A stretch of 64,000 nt of DNA from Phytoactinopolyspora limicola. GTDB lineage: Bacteria > Actinomycetota > Actinomycetes > Jiangellales > Jiangellaceae. This document shows, in pieces, positions 36,530 through 45,904 of this stretch (positions are counted from its first letter, which is position 1; every line of letters starts with the position of its first letter). The notes under the pieces were generated by a model that was not told the DNA's origin, did not search any database, and saw only the letters and a program-made list of their open reading frames with translations. The position numbers and the translations under genes are program-made. The stretch is from assembly GCF_011320225.1 (NCBI RefSeq), contig NZ_JAAOEN010000004.1, forward strand, positions 508,671-572,670, given 5' to 3'.

Positions 36530-37600
36530 TCACCCGGACATCTGGGTGAGCAGCCGGGCCGGGTTGTGCTGGAGCATCGTCGTCATATCCGCGTCCGTCA
36601 CGCCGTGCTGCCGCAGCAGATCGGCGAAAGCCGCGCCGAGGTAGCTGTAACCCCACTCACCGTGGGTGGTGGAGTTCAGATAGACCTCGACACCCGTCAT
36701 GTCCTGCGCGAGCAGGAGGCGATCTCGGTACCCATCCGCCACGAGCGCAGCGATCCGGCGCGCTCGGCTGTGGTCGGAGCGGAAGTACGCCTGCTTGGTG
36801 AATTCACCTTCGGGAAGATCGTCGGGCAGTGGTTCGACGACGAAGTCCCAGAACTGCTTGCCGATGGTGTCGAAGGCGATGTTGACCCCGGTGTCGAGCA
36901 CAGCGCGATCATAACCGGCGTCCGCCTGGGTATCCATGTGCCCGATCACCACCCGGCTGAGGTCGGCTCCTTCCTCGGCCAGGATCTCGACCTGCTCCAG
37001 AGCCATCGTCCCGTGTGTTGTGTGAGTGATCAGCGCCAGCCCGGTCTCGCGCTGCGCACGAGCGGCCGCGCGCAGGCACTTCTCCTCATGCGCGGTGATG
37101 ACGCCCAGCCCGGTCGCCTGCTCACCCAGGATGCCGGCTTTGACGGTGGTATCACCGATGCCGTCGATCACGTCGGCGACGAAACGTTCGGCCATCTCGT
37201 CGAGGGTCGCCTCGATGGCCCAGTCCGGACTGTACGGCTCCAGGTAGACCGCCGTCCCGGCGACGACGTGGACACCGCTGCGCCGGGAGATCTCCTGCAG
37301 CAACGCCACGTTCCCGCCGTGTGTATCCCGTCCGACCACACCGTAGGGGCTGAGATCGACGACGGTGCCGATCCCCAACTCCGCCAGCCCGCCTAGTGCC
37401 GCGACCGCAACCTCCACCTGCGCCTCGTCGCGGGCGCGCATGTCAGCGCCGTCCGGGGTCGGGGCGTCGGATCGCGCCCGGGCGGGCGGCCCACCGGACA
37501 GCCACGGACCGGGGGTCAGCGACAACAGGTGCTCATGGTGCATGATCCCACCAAGCTCACTCGTCGCGACGGGACCGAGGACGGTCTGCACGTGGGCCAT
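36530..37600 (-). CDS. Phosphotriesterase-like metalloenzyme (Php family)
   Basis: A 356-residue amidohydrolase-superfamily enzyme. Binuclear-metal ligands are visible: His22 and His24 (MHHEHLL), the probable carboxylated Lys154 (TVKAGILGE), His193 and/or His196 (ITHTTHG), His221 (IGHMD) and Asp299 (LLAQDM). Family members hydrolyse phosphoesters or lactones. Its neighbour two genes upstream is YhfX-like, and the same pair (php and yhfX) occurs in the E. coli yhf operon, so a shared pathway is likely. Here it is the last gene of a sugar-ABC/ROK kinase operon. The substrate is not known. Confidence 0.85.
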   Translation of the reverse strand: MAHVQTVLGPVATSELGGIMHHEHLLSLTPGPWLSGGPPARARSDAPTPDGADMRARDEAQVEVAVAALGGLAELGIGTVVDLSPYGVVGRDTHGGNVALLQEISRRSGVHVVAGTAVYLEPYSPDWAIEATLDEMAERFVADVIDGIGDTTVKAGILGEQATGLGVITAHEEKCLRAAARAQRETGLALITHTTHGTMALEQVEILAEEGADLSRVVIGHMDTQADAGYDRAVLDTGVNIAFDTIGKQFWDFVVEPLPDDLPEGEFTKQAYFRSDHSRARRIAALVADGYRDRLLLAQDMTGVEVYLNSTTHGEWGYSYLGAAFADLLRQHGVTDADMTTMLQHNPARLLTQMSG

Positions 37601-37613
37601 CTTGACGCTCCGT

Positions 37614-38390
37614 TCATGCTCGTTCGTCCGCCGCCTGCAGACCGGTGATCATGGATACGATCTCGTTCTTGTCGGTCTGCTCCGTCATCCGGGTCCCGAC
37701 GTGGACACCACGGCGGAGCACGGTGATCCGGTTGGCGAGCCGCATCACCTGGTCGAGGTCGTGGCTCACCAGCAAGATGGCAAGATCGCGCCGCCGTAGC
37801 CGGTCGATCAGCTCCTCTACTTTCGCGGTCTCGGCGACACCGAGCGCGGCCGTGGGTTCATCCATGATGATCAGCTGCTTGGCCCACTGGGTCGCGCGGC
37901 TGATGGCGATACCTTGTCGCTGCCCTCCGGACAGGTCGCGGATGATGGCCTTGGCCGAGGGGATCCGCACGTCCAGTTCATCCACCAGCGCTTGGGTCTC
38001 CCGCGCCATCCGCTTCTTGTCCAGCCGGCGGAACGGGCCGGTGACCAGCTCCCGTCCCAGGAACAGGTTCATATAAACCGGCTGGTGATCGGCCAAGGCG
38101 AGGTCCTGGTAGACGACCTCGATGCCCAGCTCGCGGACCTGCCGCGGATCGGTGGCGGTGACCTCCTCGCCGCTGATCCGGATCTGCCCAGCCGTTGGAC
38201 GGTGGACACCGGCGACGAGTTTGACCAGGGTCGACTTTCCGGCGCCGTTGTCCCCAACGAGCGCGACGACCTCGCCGCTGTAGACGGACAGGTTGAATTC
38301 CTGTACCGCCACGACGCCGCCGAACTCCTTACGGACGCCGTCCAGTTGCAGCACAGGCTCACTGGTGCGAGTGGACTCGGTGGTGGTCAT
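37614..38390 (-). CDS. Sugar ABC transporter ATPase (FrcA-like, single cassette)
   Basis: A 258-residue ATPase of the ribose/fructose (CUT2) class with one cassette rather than the usual fused pair. Walker A GDNGAGKS (~42-49), signature LSGGQRQGIAISRA, Walker B LIIMDEPTAALG and His switch LLVSHDL. Its ATG overlaps the stop of the YhfX-like gene. It energises the permease encoded at 39653. Confidence 0.88.
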   Translation of the reverse strand: MTTTESTRTSEPVLQLDGVRKEFGGVVAVQEFNLSVYSGEVVALVGDNGAGKSTLVKLVAGVHRPTAGQIRISGEEVTATDPRQVRELGIEVVYQDLALADHQPVYMNLFLGRELVTGPFRRLDKKRMARETQALVDELDVRIPSAKAIIRDLSGGQRQGIAISRATQWAKQLIIMDEPTAALGVAETAKVEELIDRLRRRDLAILLVSHDLDQVMRLANRITVLRRGVHVGTRMTEQTDKNEIVSMITGLQAADERA

Positions 38391-39619
38391 TGGTGCGCTC
38401 CTTTCCCGCCGGCCGGATCGGGCGACCAGGTCGGGGTGCCGTCCGCTGACCAGAGCCCCGCCACCCGCGGGCGGCCGCTGCTCACGCCGGTGACGCCGGC
38501 GGTGTAGGCCCGGGTGACGAAGGCCTGGAAGCGGAAGCCGAAGACGACGCTGTCGCCGGCGTCCACCGTCCGTCCCGCTCCACCCGGCCGGCTGGTGAGG
38601 TCCAGTTGGCCGTAGTAATCGATCGCCTGCGGTGGTGGCAGTTCGGCCGGAACCAGGTCGGTCGCCTCCGGCGCGCGGCCAACGACGGCGCGCACGTCGT
38701 AGTCCGGGAACACCGGGTCGACGTACATCCCGCCGCCGAAACAGTACGCTCGGCCGCCGTAAACGTGGCTCACCTCGGACAGATAACAGCCGGCCGGGAG
38801 CTCGACGAGGTCGTGCCGGGCATGTAAGGGAGTTGTCCCGGTCAGGCCGTGTCCTGGCTCGACGTGAGTTGCGCCGCTGTCGGCCAGCCTGGCCAGGGTG
38901 GCGGCGGACGTCGTTCCCGGTGCGTTGACGTGGACATCCCCGTACCCAGCCGCCGCCAGCTCTGCGGCGGCCCGTTCCAGTGTGGCCAAGTTGTGGGTGG
39001 GCACCACCGCCGCGGACCGCTGGTCGAACAGCAGGGCCGGGAATGTGGTGATGCCGGCGAAGTGGCCTCCATCGAACGAGTTGAGCGCGTCGGCGACGGC
39101 CCGGATCTCCGCCGCGGGGAATCCGCCCTCATGGCCCGGGTAGAACTGGTCCGCCGGATCGTGGATCCGCGCCAGGAATGCCTGGTCTCCCCCGATGGCG
39201 GCCGCCGCAGCGGCAGCGCCGCGGGCCTTCTCGTGGCTGAAGACGGTCCAGTGATCTGGTGCGAGAGCGGCCGCCTCGCCGGCCTCGGCGGCCGGAACCT
39301 GAACCAGATGCCCGAGGTGGCCCAGACGCATCCCGGCCCGCGTGGTGGCGCGCGCACAGGCCATGTCGACGGCCACACTGGCCTCGATACCACCGGCCAG
39401 CACCGCCCGGCAGACGTCCGGGTTGCGGCCGAACTGTTTGGTCATGGCCAGTGGGGTCAGGCCCAGCCGGCTAGCCTCGGCGGCGATCGCGGCGGCATTC
39501 GCGGTCACCGCGTCGAGATCGAACACATAGGTGTTGGCCGGCAGCTCACCCTGTTGGTGCAGCACGATAGCGGCGTCGATCAGCGCCGGGTTGCGCCGTC
39601 GGAGCAGGTCGAGGAACAC
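38387..39619 (-). CDS. YhfX-like PLP-dependent protein (alanine-racemase fold)
   Basis: A 410-residue protein beginning MFLDLLRRRNPALIDAAIVL, which matches the N-terminus of E. coli YhfX as I remember it. The PLP-barrel Lys is in PLAMTKQFGRNPDVC. The reaction of YhfX is unproven; amino-acid or amino-sugar racemisation has been suggested. GTG start at 39619 with GGAAGG ten bases ahead. It sits between permease and ATPase genes of the importer, which strongly suggests it acts on the imported compound. Confidence 0.85.
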   Translation of the reverse strand: MFLDLLRRRNPALIDAAIVLHQQGELPANTYVFDLDAVTANAAAIAAEASRLGLTPLAMTKQFGRNPDVCRAVLAGGIEASVAVDMACARATTRAGMRLGHLGHLVQVPAAEAGEAAALAPDHWTVFSHEKARGAAAAAAAIGGDQAFLARIHDPADQFYPGHEGGFPAAEIRAVADALNSFDGGHFAGITTFPALLFDQRSAAVVPTHNLATLERAAAELAAAGYGDVHVNAPGTTSAATLARLADSGATHVEPGHGLTGTTPLHARHDLVELPAGCYLSEVSHVYGGRAYCFGGGMYVDPVFPDYDVRAVVGRAPEATDLVPAELPPPQAIDYYGQLDLTSRPGGAGRTVDAGDSVVFGFRFQAFVTRAYTAGVTGVSSGRPRVAGLWSADGTPTWSPDPAGGKGAHQ

Positions 39620-39652
39620 GGGATCGGTACCTTCCAGGCGGAGGCGGGGTCG

Positions 39653-40630
39653 TCAGGTCTTCTTTTCGCGCAGCGTCAGGACCACCGCGACGAGAATGAT
39701 CAGGCCGCGCGCGATCTGCTGCTCAGCCGGGGTGAACTGGGCGAGGATCAGGCCGTTGTTGAGTAGTCCCAGGATCAGCGAGCCGACGACGGCTCCGACA
39801 ACCGTGCCGACCCCGCCTTTCAACCGGGTCCCCCCGATGATGACGGCGGCGATGACGGTCAGCAGGTCCGCCGACCCCAGGGTGTAGGTGGCGCCGTGTA
39901 ACCGACCGGTGTAGAGCATGCCGGCCAGGGCCGCACAGGCACCACTGGCGACGAGCACCCCGATCCTGATCCGGTCGACGTTGACGCCGGCTACCCGCGC
40001 CGCTCCCACGTTGTCTCCGGTGGCCAGGACGTGTGCGCCGGCGCGGGTGTGCCGGAAGATGCAGTGTCCTGCGACGGCCACCGCACCGGACCAGAGAATC
40101 AGGGTCGAGACACCGGCGAGGCTACCGGCGCCGAAGAGTCCGTTGAAGACCTCGTTGGTCGACGGCACCGGCTGAAGCCGGGTGATGCGTTCCGATAGCC
40201 CGGTGACCAGGCCCATCATGCCCAACGTGATGAGGAACGACGGCAACCGCAGCTTCGCCACCAGCAAACCGTTGATCAGTCCGATCGTCATGCCGGTCAG
40301 CAGTCCGCCGGCGATACCGGCGACGAACCCGTGGTCGCGCAGCAGCACCGCGGACACCAGTGCGGACAGCGACACCACCGAGCCGATCGACAGGTCGATC
40401 TCACCCGAGCTGAGGACGAAAACCGTGCCGACCGCCATCACGGTGATCGGTGCCGTCTGTTGCAGGATGAGCAGAAGATTGCCCGACGTCAGGAACCCTT
40501 CGTCGCGAAGCGTCACCGCCATCACGAGGAAGATCAAGACGAACCCGATGTAGACCAGGTAGGGCCGGAAGTCGTACGAGCCGAGGCTGGTACGCCGGCG
40601 CGCCGCGGTCTCCGTGGTGGTTGTGGTCAT
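39653..40630 (-). CDS. Sugar ABC transporter permease (RbsC/FrcC-like)
   Basis: A 325-residue membrane protein with about nine hydrophobic segments. CUT2-class hallmarks: VLSSGEIDLSIGSVVSLSAL and, near the C-terminus, IGGTRLKGGVGTVVGAVVGS. It would form the channel as a homodimer with the ATPase encoded at 37614 and the binding protein at 40677. GGGAG lies eight bases before the ATG. Confidence 0.88.
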   Translation of the reverse strand: MTTTTTETAARRRTSLGSYDFRPYLVYIGFVLIFLVMAVTLRDEGFLTSGNLLLILQQTAPITVMAVGTVFVLSSGEIDLSIGSVVSLSALVSAVLLRDHGFVAGIAGGLLTGMTIGLINGLLVAKLRLPSFLITLGMMGLVTGLSERITRLQPVPSTNEVFNGLFGAGSLAGVSTLILWSGAVAVAGHCIFRHTRAGAHVLATGDNVGAARVAGVNVDRIRIGVLVASGACAALAGMLYTGRLHGATYTLGSADLLTVIAAVIIGGTRLKGGVGTVVGAVVGSLILGLLNNGLILAQFTPAEQQIARGLIILVAVVLTLREKKT

Positions 40631-40676
40631 CGGACGCGCTCCCGGTCATCACCGTGCGGAGCACGGGCGAGCGGTG

Positions 40677-41840
40677 TCATCCGCACTCCTCACAGTTGCT
40701 CAGGGCGTCGGCGACGGCCGGAGGAAGGTCGCTGTTCAGGGAGTCGCGGTAACCCTGCTCGACGTTCTCCTTGGTCACCGTGAGCACGCCGGTGATGGCG
40801 AAGGCCGGAGCTTCCTTGCCCAGCAACGCGTAGCCGGCCGCGGCCGCCATCCCTTTCCCCAGGTTCCAGGCCTCGTCGGCGACGATCGCCAGCGTCTGGC
40901 CACCACCGAGCATGTCGACGGCGACAGTGTCGTCCAGATCCAAGGTGACGATCTTGGTCGTGGTGTTGCCCGCGGTGCGCAGCGCGGCCAGCGCCCCCTG
41001 CGCTGGTTCGGCCCAGCTGGTGTAAAGCCCGTCCAGCCCGGGGTTCTGGGTCAACATCGCACTGGCGATGCTCTCGGCCGTGTTGGGGTCGGTGAAGCCC
41101 TGCTCGGCGACGATCTCGATGTCGGGGAACTCCGCCAGCAGGGTCTGTTTGAAGGCGGCGTCGCGCTGGTTGGTCACGTAGTACTCGGCCTCGTAGTACA
41201 TGATCCCGACCTCCCCCGTCCCGCCCAGGGCGTCGCCGAGGGCCACCGCCGCCTGGCGGCCCATCTCGACCAGGTCGTCGGTGACGATCGAGGTGTAGTG
41301 CTCGCCCCGGGTGAAGCCCTCCGGGACGTTGGAGAGGAAGATCAACTCGGTGCCGTTGTCCACAGCCGCGCGGAACGCCGTCGCCGCCGTCGTCGGATCG
41401 ACGGGGAGGCTGAGTATGACGTCCGGCTTGCGCACCATCGTCGTCTGGACTTGATCCGCCTGGGTTCCGGCGTCGAACTTGGCGTCCGCCGTGGCGATGA
41501 CGTCGATGCCGAGCCGCTCGAACTCGGCCTGCGCACCGGCCTGGACGGCGGCCACGAACGCTGACGACGTGTGCCAGAGCATCGCCGCCTTGTAGTCGCC
41601 AGCTCGGAGCTCGGCCACCTCGTCGTCGGTGAACGTCAGGTCGGCGACCGGCGTGGCCGCCTCGCCGTTCGGTCCCTCCGTGTCGTTGACCTCGCGGTCG
41701 AGGATGACGTTGCCCGAGGTGGTGGAGCCGGGCGACTCGTCGGCGGTACTGGCGGTGTCGCCAGCGCCGGTGCTACATGCTGCGAGTGCCAGGATCAGGC
41801 ACATGCCGGTGGCCGCACCGGCCAGCGTTCTGCGCGGCAT
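40677..41840 (-). CDS. Sugar-type ABC transporter binding lipoprotein
   Basis: A 387-residue periplasmic-binding protein of the RbsB/LacI fold with lipobox ALAAC (Cys22). After a Ser/Thr-rich linker the ligand domain begins near residue 84 (YKAAMLWHTSSAFVAAVQAG) and contains DVILSLPVDPTTAATAFRAA. Ends in SNCEECG, an unusual Cys pair. GGGAG precedes the ATG. The ligand is unknown; the operon suggests a sugar or phosphorylated/aminated sugar derivative. Confidence 0.87.
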   Translation of the reverse strand: MPRRTLAGAATGMCLILALAACSTGAGDTASTADESPGSTTSGNVILDREVNDTEGPNGEAATPVADLTFTDDEVAELRAGDYKAAMLWHTSSAFVAAVQAGAQAEFERLGIDVIATADAKFDAGTQADQVQTTMVRKPDVILSLPVDPTTAATAFRAAVDNGTELIFLSNVPEGFTRGEHYTSIVTDDLVEMGRQAAVALGDALGGTGEVGIMYYEAEYYVTNQRDAAFKQTLLAEFPDIEIVAEQGFTDPNTAESIASAMLTQNPGLDGLYTSWAEPAQGALAALRTAGNTTTKIVTLDLDDTVAVDMLGGGQTLAIVADEAWNLGKGMAAAAGYALLGKEAPAFAITGVLTVTKENVEQGYRDSLNSDLPPAVADALSNCEECG

Positions 41841-41851
41841 GAGGACTCCCT

Positions 41852-42808
41852 TCAGATGGTTTCGCGGGAAACGTGAGTTCGGGCTGAATCCAGCGCCAGT
41901 GCGACGGCGCCGTGCAACGATGCGTCTTCGGTGAACGTGGCGGGTAGGACGTCGGGCGGAAACGGCACGGCCTGGCGGACGTGGTGGGACACGATCGGCA
42001 GGATCACGTCGGCGTGCGCCATCATGCCCCCGCCTATCACGACCCGTTCGGGGTCGACGAGCACCGCGATGTTGGCGATGGCGGTGGCCAACTCGCCCAA
42101 TGCCTGGTGTACGACGTGTTGCGCGGATACGTCTGAGCTGGCCAGCACTGCCGCGGCATCGAGGTCTACGCCGAGAAACCGACCCGCCGCCGCACCGATG
42201 GCCTTGCCGCTCACCATTTCCTCGAAGGCGGCGTGCCCGTTGTGCAGCACTGCCGGATCCGTGGTGCTACGGGTCAGGTAGCCGATCTCTCCTGCTGCCT
42301 GATGGGCGCCGGCTACCACCTGCCCGCCGATGGTCAACGCGGCGGCGACGCCGGTGCCCAGACTGATGTAGACACCTGGATCGCTGCCCCGCAACGCACC
42401 AAAACGCAGCTCGGCAAGGGCGCCGGCGCGGACGTCGTTGGCTACGACGACATCCGCCACGGCAAGTTCGGCCCGAAGGCTGTCCGCCAGGGCCAGCCGT
42501 TCCCACCCGGGCAGGTTGGGCGCGAAGAGGATGCCGTCGGATCGGACCACCCCGGGGCTGACGGCGGCGTAGGCGACGACCGAACGACCATGCTCGGTGG
42601 CTACCGGCCCGGACAACCGGGCTACCGCCGCCGCGATGCGGTCGAGTGCCTGCGCGGGGCCCTGTTCGGCGAAGGTCGGGAACCGGACCCGGTCGAGCAC
42701 CGCCCCCGTCGCCGCCGCCAAGGCGACGTCGATCTTGGTGCCGCCGATGTCGACCGCGATCACTGCCGCGTCGCCGTCGAGCTCAACCGCTGGTGCTTCG
42801 ATGAACAT
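41852..42808 (-). CDS. ROK-family sugar kinase
   Basis: A 318-residue kinase: ATP-binding AVDIGGTKIDVALA (17-30), sugar-binding GAHQAAGEIGYL with the ROK Glu-His-like stretch, and catalytic Asp in VANDVRAGAL. The usual ROK zinc motif (C-x-C-x-x-x-x-C) is missing. No DNA-binding domain, so an enzyme rather than a regulator. It is the first gene of the importer/YhfX/Php operon. The ATG comes three bases after a long palindromic operator and has no Shine-Dalgarno sequence, so the mRNA may be leaderless. Confidence 0.85.
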   Translation of the reverse strand: MFIEAPAVELDGDAAVIAVDIGGTKIDVALAAATGAVLDRVRFPTFAEQGPAQALDRIAAAVARLSGPVATEHGRSVVAYAAVSPGVVRSDGILFAPNLPGWERLALADSLRAELAVADVVVANDVRAGALAELRFGALRGSDPGVYISLGTGVAAALTIGGQVVAGAHQAAGEIGYLTRSTTDPAVLHNGHAAFEEMVSGKAIGAAAGRFLGVDLDAAAVLASSDVSAQHVVHQALGELATAIANIAVLVDPERVVIGGGMMAHADVILPIVSHHVRQAVPFPPDVLPATFTEDASLHGAVALALDSARTHVSRETI

Positions 42809-42810
42809 TT

Positions 42811-42837
42811 TTAGGATTCTTTATTAAAGACTCCTAA
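42811..42837. promoter_or_regulatory. 27-bp operator, probably for the divergent ROK repressor
   Basis: A nearly perfect palindrome (three asymmetric positions including the centre) with ends TTAGGA and TCCTAA and an A/T-rich middle TTCTTTATTAAAGA. It lies between the ROK kinase start (three bases away) and the divergent ROK regulator ATG (20 bases away). It resembles Mlc/NagC/XylR-type sites and must overlap the promoter. Confidence 0.8.
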
Positions 42838-42857
42838 GTGTCAAGCATTCGGTCGTT

Positions 42858-44120
42858 ATGATCGGTCTCATGGACTCCTCCAAGCGGCCGCCCGGTCCAC
42901 GCTCAGCAGCGGTCGCGCCGTCCCTGCTCCGCGAGATGAACCAACGGCTCCTCCTGGATCGGCTCTTCGTTCACGGCCCGGCCACCCGCCCAGAGCTCGC
43001 CCGCGACTGCGGCCTGTCGCAACCCACCGTCTTCGCCGCTCTGGCCGACATGGAGAAGTCCGGTCTGGTGCGCCCGTGCGGCCGGTCGGAGGTCCCCCAA
43101 GGACGCCCCGCCATGCAGTACGAGGCCAACCCCACCATCGGCACCGTGGTAGGCGTCGACATCGGCCATGACTGGCTGCGGCTCCTGGCCACCGACCTCG
43201 CCGGCAACCAGCTCAGCAGGCTCGACGTACGCAACACCGCCCGCAGTGCACGCGCGCTGGTCGAACGGGTCAGCCAGGCGGTCGCCGACGTCACGGCCGA
43301 GGCCGGCCAGCAGCCGTCCGCGGTCACCCACACCGTCATCGGGTCGCCCGGTGTCTATGACCCGCAGCACCGCCGCGTCATGTACGCCGCCAACCTCCCC
43401 GGCTGGCAGCGCGCCGGACTCGCCGACGCACTAACCGAGAAGCTGGGCACCAATCTGACCATCGACAACGACGCGAACCTCGCGGCGCTGGGCGAACTCA
43501 CCTACGGCGCGGCCAGGGGTGTCCAACAATTCGTCTACCTGACGATTGGCACCGGCCTCGGGCTCGGGCTCGTCCTGGATGGCCAGCTGTATCGCGGCTT
43601 CACCGGGGCCGCCGGTGAGGTGGGTTACCTACCGATCGGCGACGAACCCACGACGGCACCTGCCGAGAATCCACAACGCGGCAAACTCGAAGAGGCTCTC
43701 GCCGCCGACGCCGTCGTGCGCCGTGCGGTGTCGGCCGGAATGACCTCACCCATCACCGCCGAACAGGTCTTCACCGCCGCCCGGCAGGGCGATCCGAGAG
43801 CCCTCGACGCAGTGCGGGCCGAGGCGACGAAGCTCGCCCAGCTGGTCGCGGGTATTCTCGCGTTCCTCGATCCGGAGCTGATCGTCGTCGGCGGTGGTGT
43901 CGGGCAGAACCTGGACCTACTGGAACCCGAAATGACCGCCGCTCTCGCGCAGCTCACTCCCCTGCGTCCCACGATGACCACTGGTGACCTGGGCCGCGAG
44001 GCGGTGGTCCGCGGGGCCATCGCCATCGGCGTCGAACGCGCCCGGGAAACCGTGTTCAACGCCCGCCGCAACGGGCATCAGGCGTCCGCGACGAAGGCCA
44101 CCAAACGCACGTCGTCCTGA
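42858..44120 (+). CDS. ROK-family transcriptional repressor
   Basis: A 420-residue NagC/Mlc/XylR-type regulator. Winged helix-turn-helix at ~28-75 (GPATRPELARDCGLSQPTVF), then a ROK sugar-binding domain with VVGVDIGHDWLRLLATD, NDANLAALGE and FTGAAGEVGYL; the zinc-Cys cluster of true ROK kinases is absent. Start at 42858 or the ATG at 42870, neither with a clear ribosome-binding site. It is divergent from the kinase-led importer operon and presumably represses it until the sugar appears. Confidence 0.87.
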   Translation: MIGLMDSSKRPPGPRSAAVAPSLLREMNQRLLLDRLFVHGPATRPELARDCGLSQPTVFAALADMEKSGLVRPCGRSEVPQGRPAMQYEANPTIGTVVGVDIGHDWLRLLATDLAGNQLSRLDVRNTARSARALVERVSQAVADVTAEAGQQPSAVTHTVIGSPGVYDPQHRRVMYAANLPGWQRAGLADALTEKLGTNLTIDNDANLAALGELTYGAARGVQQFVYLTIGTGLGLGLVLDGQLYRGFTGAAGEVGYLPIGDEPTTAPAENPQRGKLEEALAADAVVRRAVSAGMTSPITAEQVFTAARQGDPRALDAVRAEATKLAQLVAGILAFLDPELIVVGGGVGQNLDLLEPEMTAALAQLTPLRPTMTTGDLGREAVVRGAIAIGVERARETVFNARRNGHQASATKATKRTSS

Positions 44121-44134
44121 ATCTGTAGGAGAGG

Positions 44135-44605
44135 ATGACGTCGGCACCTCGGATGGTTGACACCACCATGTCGACTACTGATGTACTGCCCGACGAAGCG
44201 ACGCCGTTCGGCCAACGGGTACGTGAACGGCTACGCAACGAGCGGATCATCTGGCTCACGACGGTCGGCCGCGACGGCACCCCGCAACCCAACCCGTTGT
44301 GGTTCGTGTGGAGCGGCGACGACACCATCGTCATCTACACTCCCCCGGACGCTCACCGGCTCACCCACATCGCGGCCCGCCCCACCGTGTCGTTGCATTT
44401 CAACGGCACTCCCAGCGGCGGCGACATCGTCGTGATACGCGGGACCGCCGAACGCGCCGACGACCTCCCCTCGCCGGACGATCACCCCGAGTACCTGGCC
44501 AAATACGACGACGACATGGTGACGGTGGTCGGCAGCGTCGCGCAGTTCGCAGCCACGTATCACGTTCCCATCCGAATCCGGCTGACCGGGACGCGCGGCT
44601 TCTGA
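44135..44605 (+). CDS. PPOX-class F420-dependent oxidoreductase-like protein
   Basis: A 156-residue split-barrel flavin/deazaflavin-binding protein like the TIGR03667-type actinobacterial group. RIIWLTTVGRDGTPQPNPLW (~38-57) and VSLHFNGTPSGGDIVVIRG are typical. The ATG at 44135 has GGAGAGG ahead; ATG at 44168 is an alternative. Only three bases separate its stop from that of the convergent MFS gene, so there is no room for a terminator between them. Confidence 0.82.
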   Translation: MTSAPRMVDTTMSTTDVLPDEATPFGQRVRERLRNERIIWLTTVGRDGTPQPNPLWFVWSGDDTIVIYTPPDAHRLTHIAARPTVSLHFNGTPSGGDIVVIRGTAERADDLPSPDDHPEYLAKYDDDMVTVVGSVAQFAATYHVPIRIRLTGTRGF

Positions 44606-44608
44606 TCC

Positions 44609-45841
44609 TCATCCGACGACGCGCCTCGGACGAACCACCGGCGACTCTTCGCGCCGCTGGTTATGGCCGGGGGTGCGTAGTGACAGGGTCCACGCACCCC
44701 CGGCCAGCGCGACAACCGCGGCCACCCCGAACGCCCAGGGAAGTCCCATCGCCGTGGCGACGAACCCTAAGAGGATCGGACCACCACCGATACCAAGGTC
44801 GAGGAAGACACTGGCGGTGCCCGACGCGGCACCACGTTCGGACGGCTCGGCCGTGGCGAAGATCGCGGCGAAGAACGCCGGCGTGCTGAAGGTGACACCA
44901 AGCGCCAACAAGACCGCTCCTAGAACAACCCCCGCCGGGGCCGCCCAGAGGGCGATCACCATCAGGCCGGAGGCGATCGTCACCAGCGCGGCGGCCCCGA
45001 GGATGAGCGGCGGGAAGCGGTCGTGGACCCGCGCGAAGGCGATCCGGCTCACCACGACGACACCACCGTAGACGATCAGCGGCGTGCCCGTTCGGGCCAT
45101 TCCCACGTCGTCGGCGTGCAGCGCGGCGAACGCCAGAAAGACCCCCATGGCCACCACGGAGGCGAAGAACCCCAAGGCCGGCGGCAGCGCCTTCACGTGG
45201 ATGAGTCGGGGCCGATGCCCCGGGACCGGCTGCCCGACCCGAGTCTCGCCGACGTAGAGGGCCGCCACCACCGCGAACAGGGCCAGCCCGGCGGCGGCGT
45301 GCCAGGCCGTGGTGAATCCCCATCTGCCCATAACGAACTCGCCCAGCAGCGGACCGCCCGCGATGCCGAGGTAAAGCCCCAGCGAGTTGTAGCTCAGTGC
45401 TTCACCGACGCGGCTGGGTGGTGCCAGGTCGGCCACCGCCGCGAACGACGCGACGAAGAACGCGGCCTCGGCGACGCCGAGAAGAAGCCGGATCGCCACG
45501 ACCGCCGCCAGCGTGTCGACGTGTGCGGTGGCGACCATACAGATGGCACACAGGGCGGCACCCGCAACCAACAGGGGTCGCCGGCCGACGGTGTCGGTGA
45601 GCCGGCCGGCCACCGGGCGCAAGGCGAGCGCGGTGACCGCGAACGCACCGAACGCGATGCCGGCACCGGCGGTGCCGGATCCGACCGGGCCGGTGACGTA
45701 ATGCGGCAGCAGCAGGAAAGACATGCCGATAGCGGTGAAATACGCGAGGTCGGCGACGGTCAGCCCGACGAACGCCGGAGTGAACAGACGCTCCGGCGCC
45801 GAACCGACGGGACGCCGCGAGGAGGTGGTCGAGGTAGCCAT
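44609..45841 (-). CDS. MFS transporter
   Basis: A ~410-residue, twelve-helix major facilitator. The loop 2-3 motif reads GRLTDTVGRRPLLVAG, matching the family's G-x-x-x-D-x-x-G-R-R; VGEALSYNSLGLYLGIAGG is like drug/multidrug exporters. The ATG at 45841 is preferred; an in-frame GTG lies six bases upstream. No linked regulator is obvious. Substrate unknown, efflux likely. Confidence 0.87.
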   Translation of the reverse strand: MATSTTSSRRPVGSAPERLFTPAFVGLTVADLAYFTAIGMSFLLLPHYVTGPVGSGTAGAGIAFGAFAVTALALRPVAGRLTDTVGRRPLLVAGAALCAICMVATAHVDTLAAVVAIRLLLGVAEAAFFVASFAAVADLAPPSRVGEALSYNSLGLYLGIAGGPLLGEFVMGRWGFTTAWHAAAGLALFAVVAALYVGETRVGQPVPGHRPRLIHVKALPPALGFFASVVAMGVFLAFAALHADDVGMARTGTPLIVYGGVVVVSRIAFARVHDRFPPLILGAAALVTIASGLMVIALWAAPAGVVLGAVLLALGVTFSTPAFFAAIFATAEPSERGAASGTASVFLDLGIGGGPILLGFVATAMGLPWAFGVAAVVALAGGAWTLSLRTPGHNQRREESPVVRPRRVVG

Positions 45842-45904
45842 ACCCACAGGTTCCGCCGTGTCCCGGTGCCGGCACCTGAGTAGACCTACCTATTTAGAGG
45901 CCTC

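Noticed and set aside
40614..41564. A 316-codon + strand frame opposite the sugar-binding lipoprotein gene
   Set aside because: No motif or ribosome-binding site; the minus-strand gene has a lipobox and solute-binding domain.
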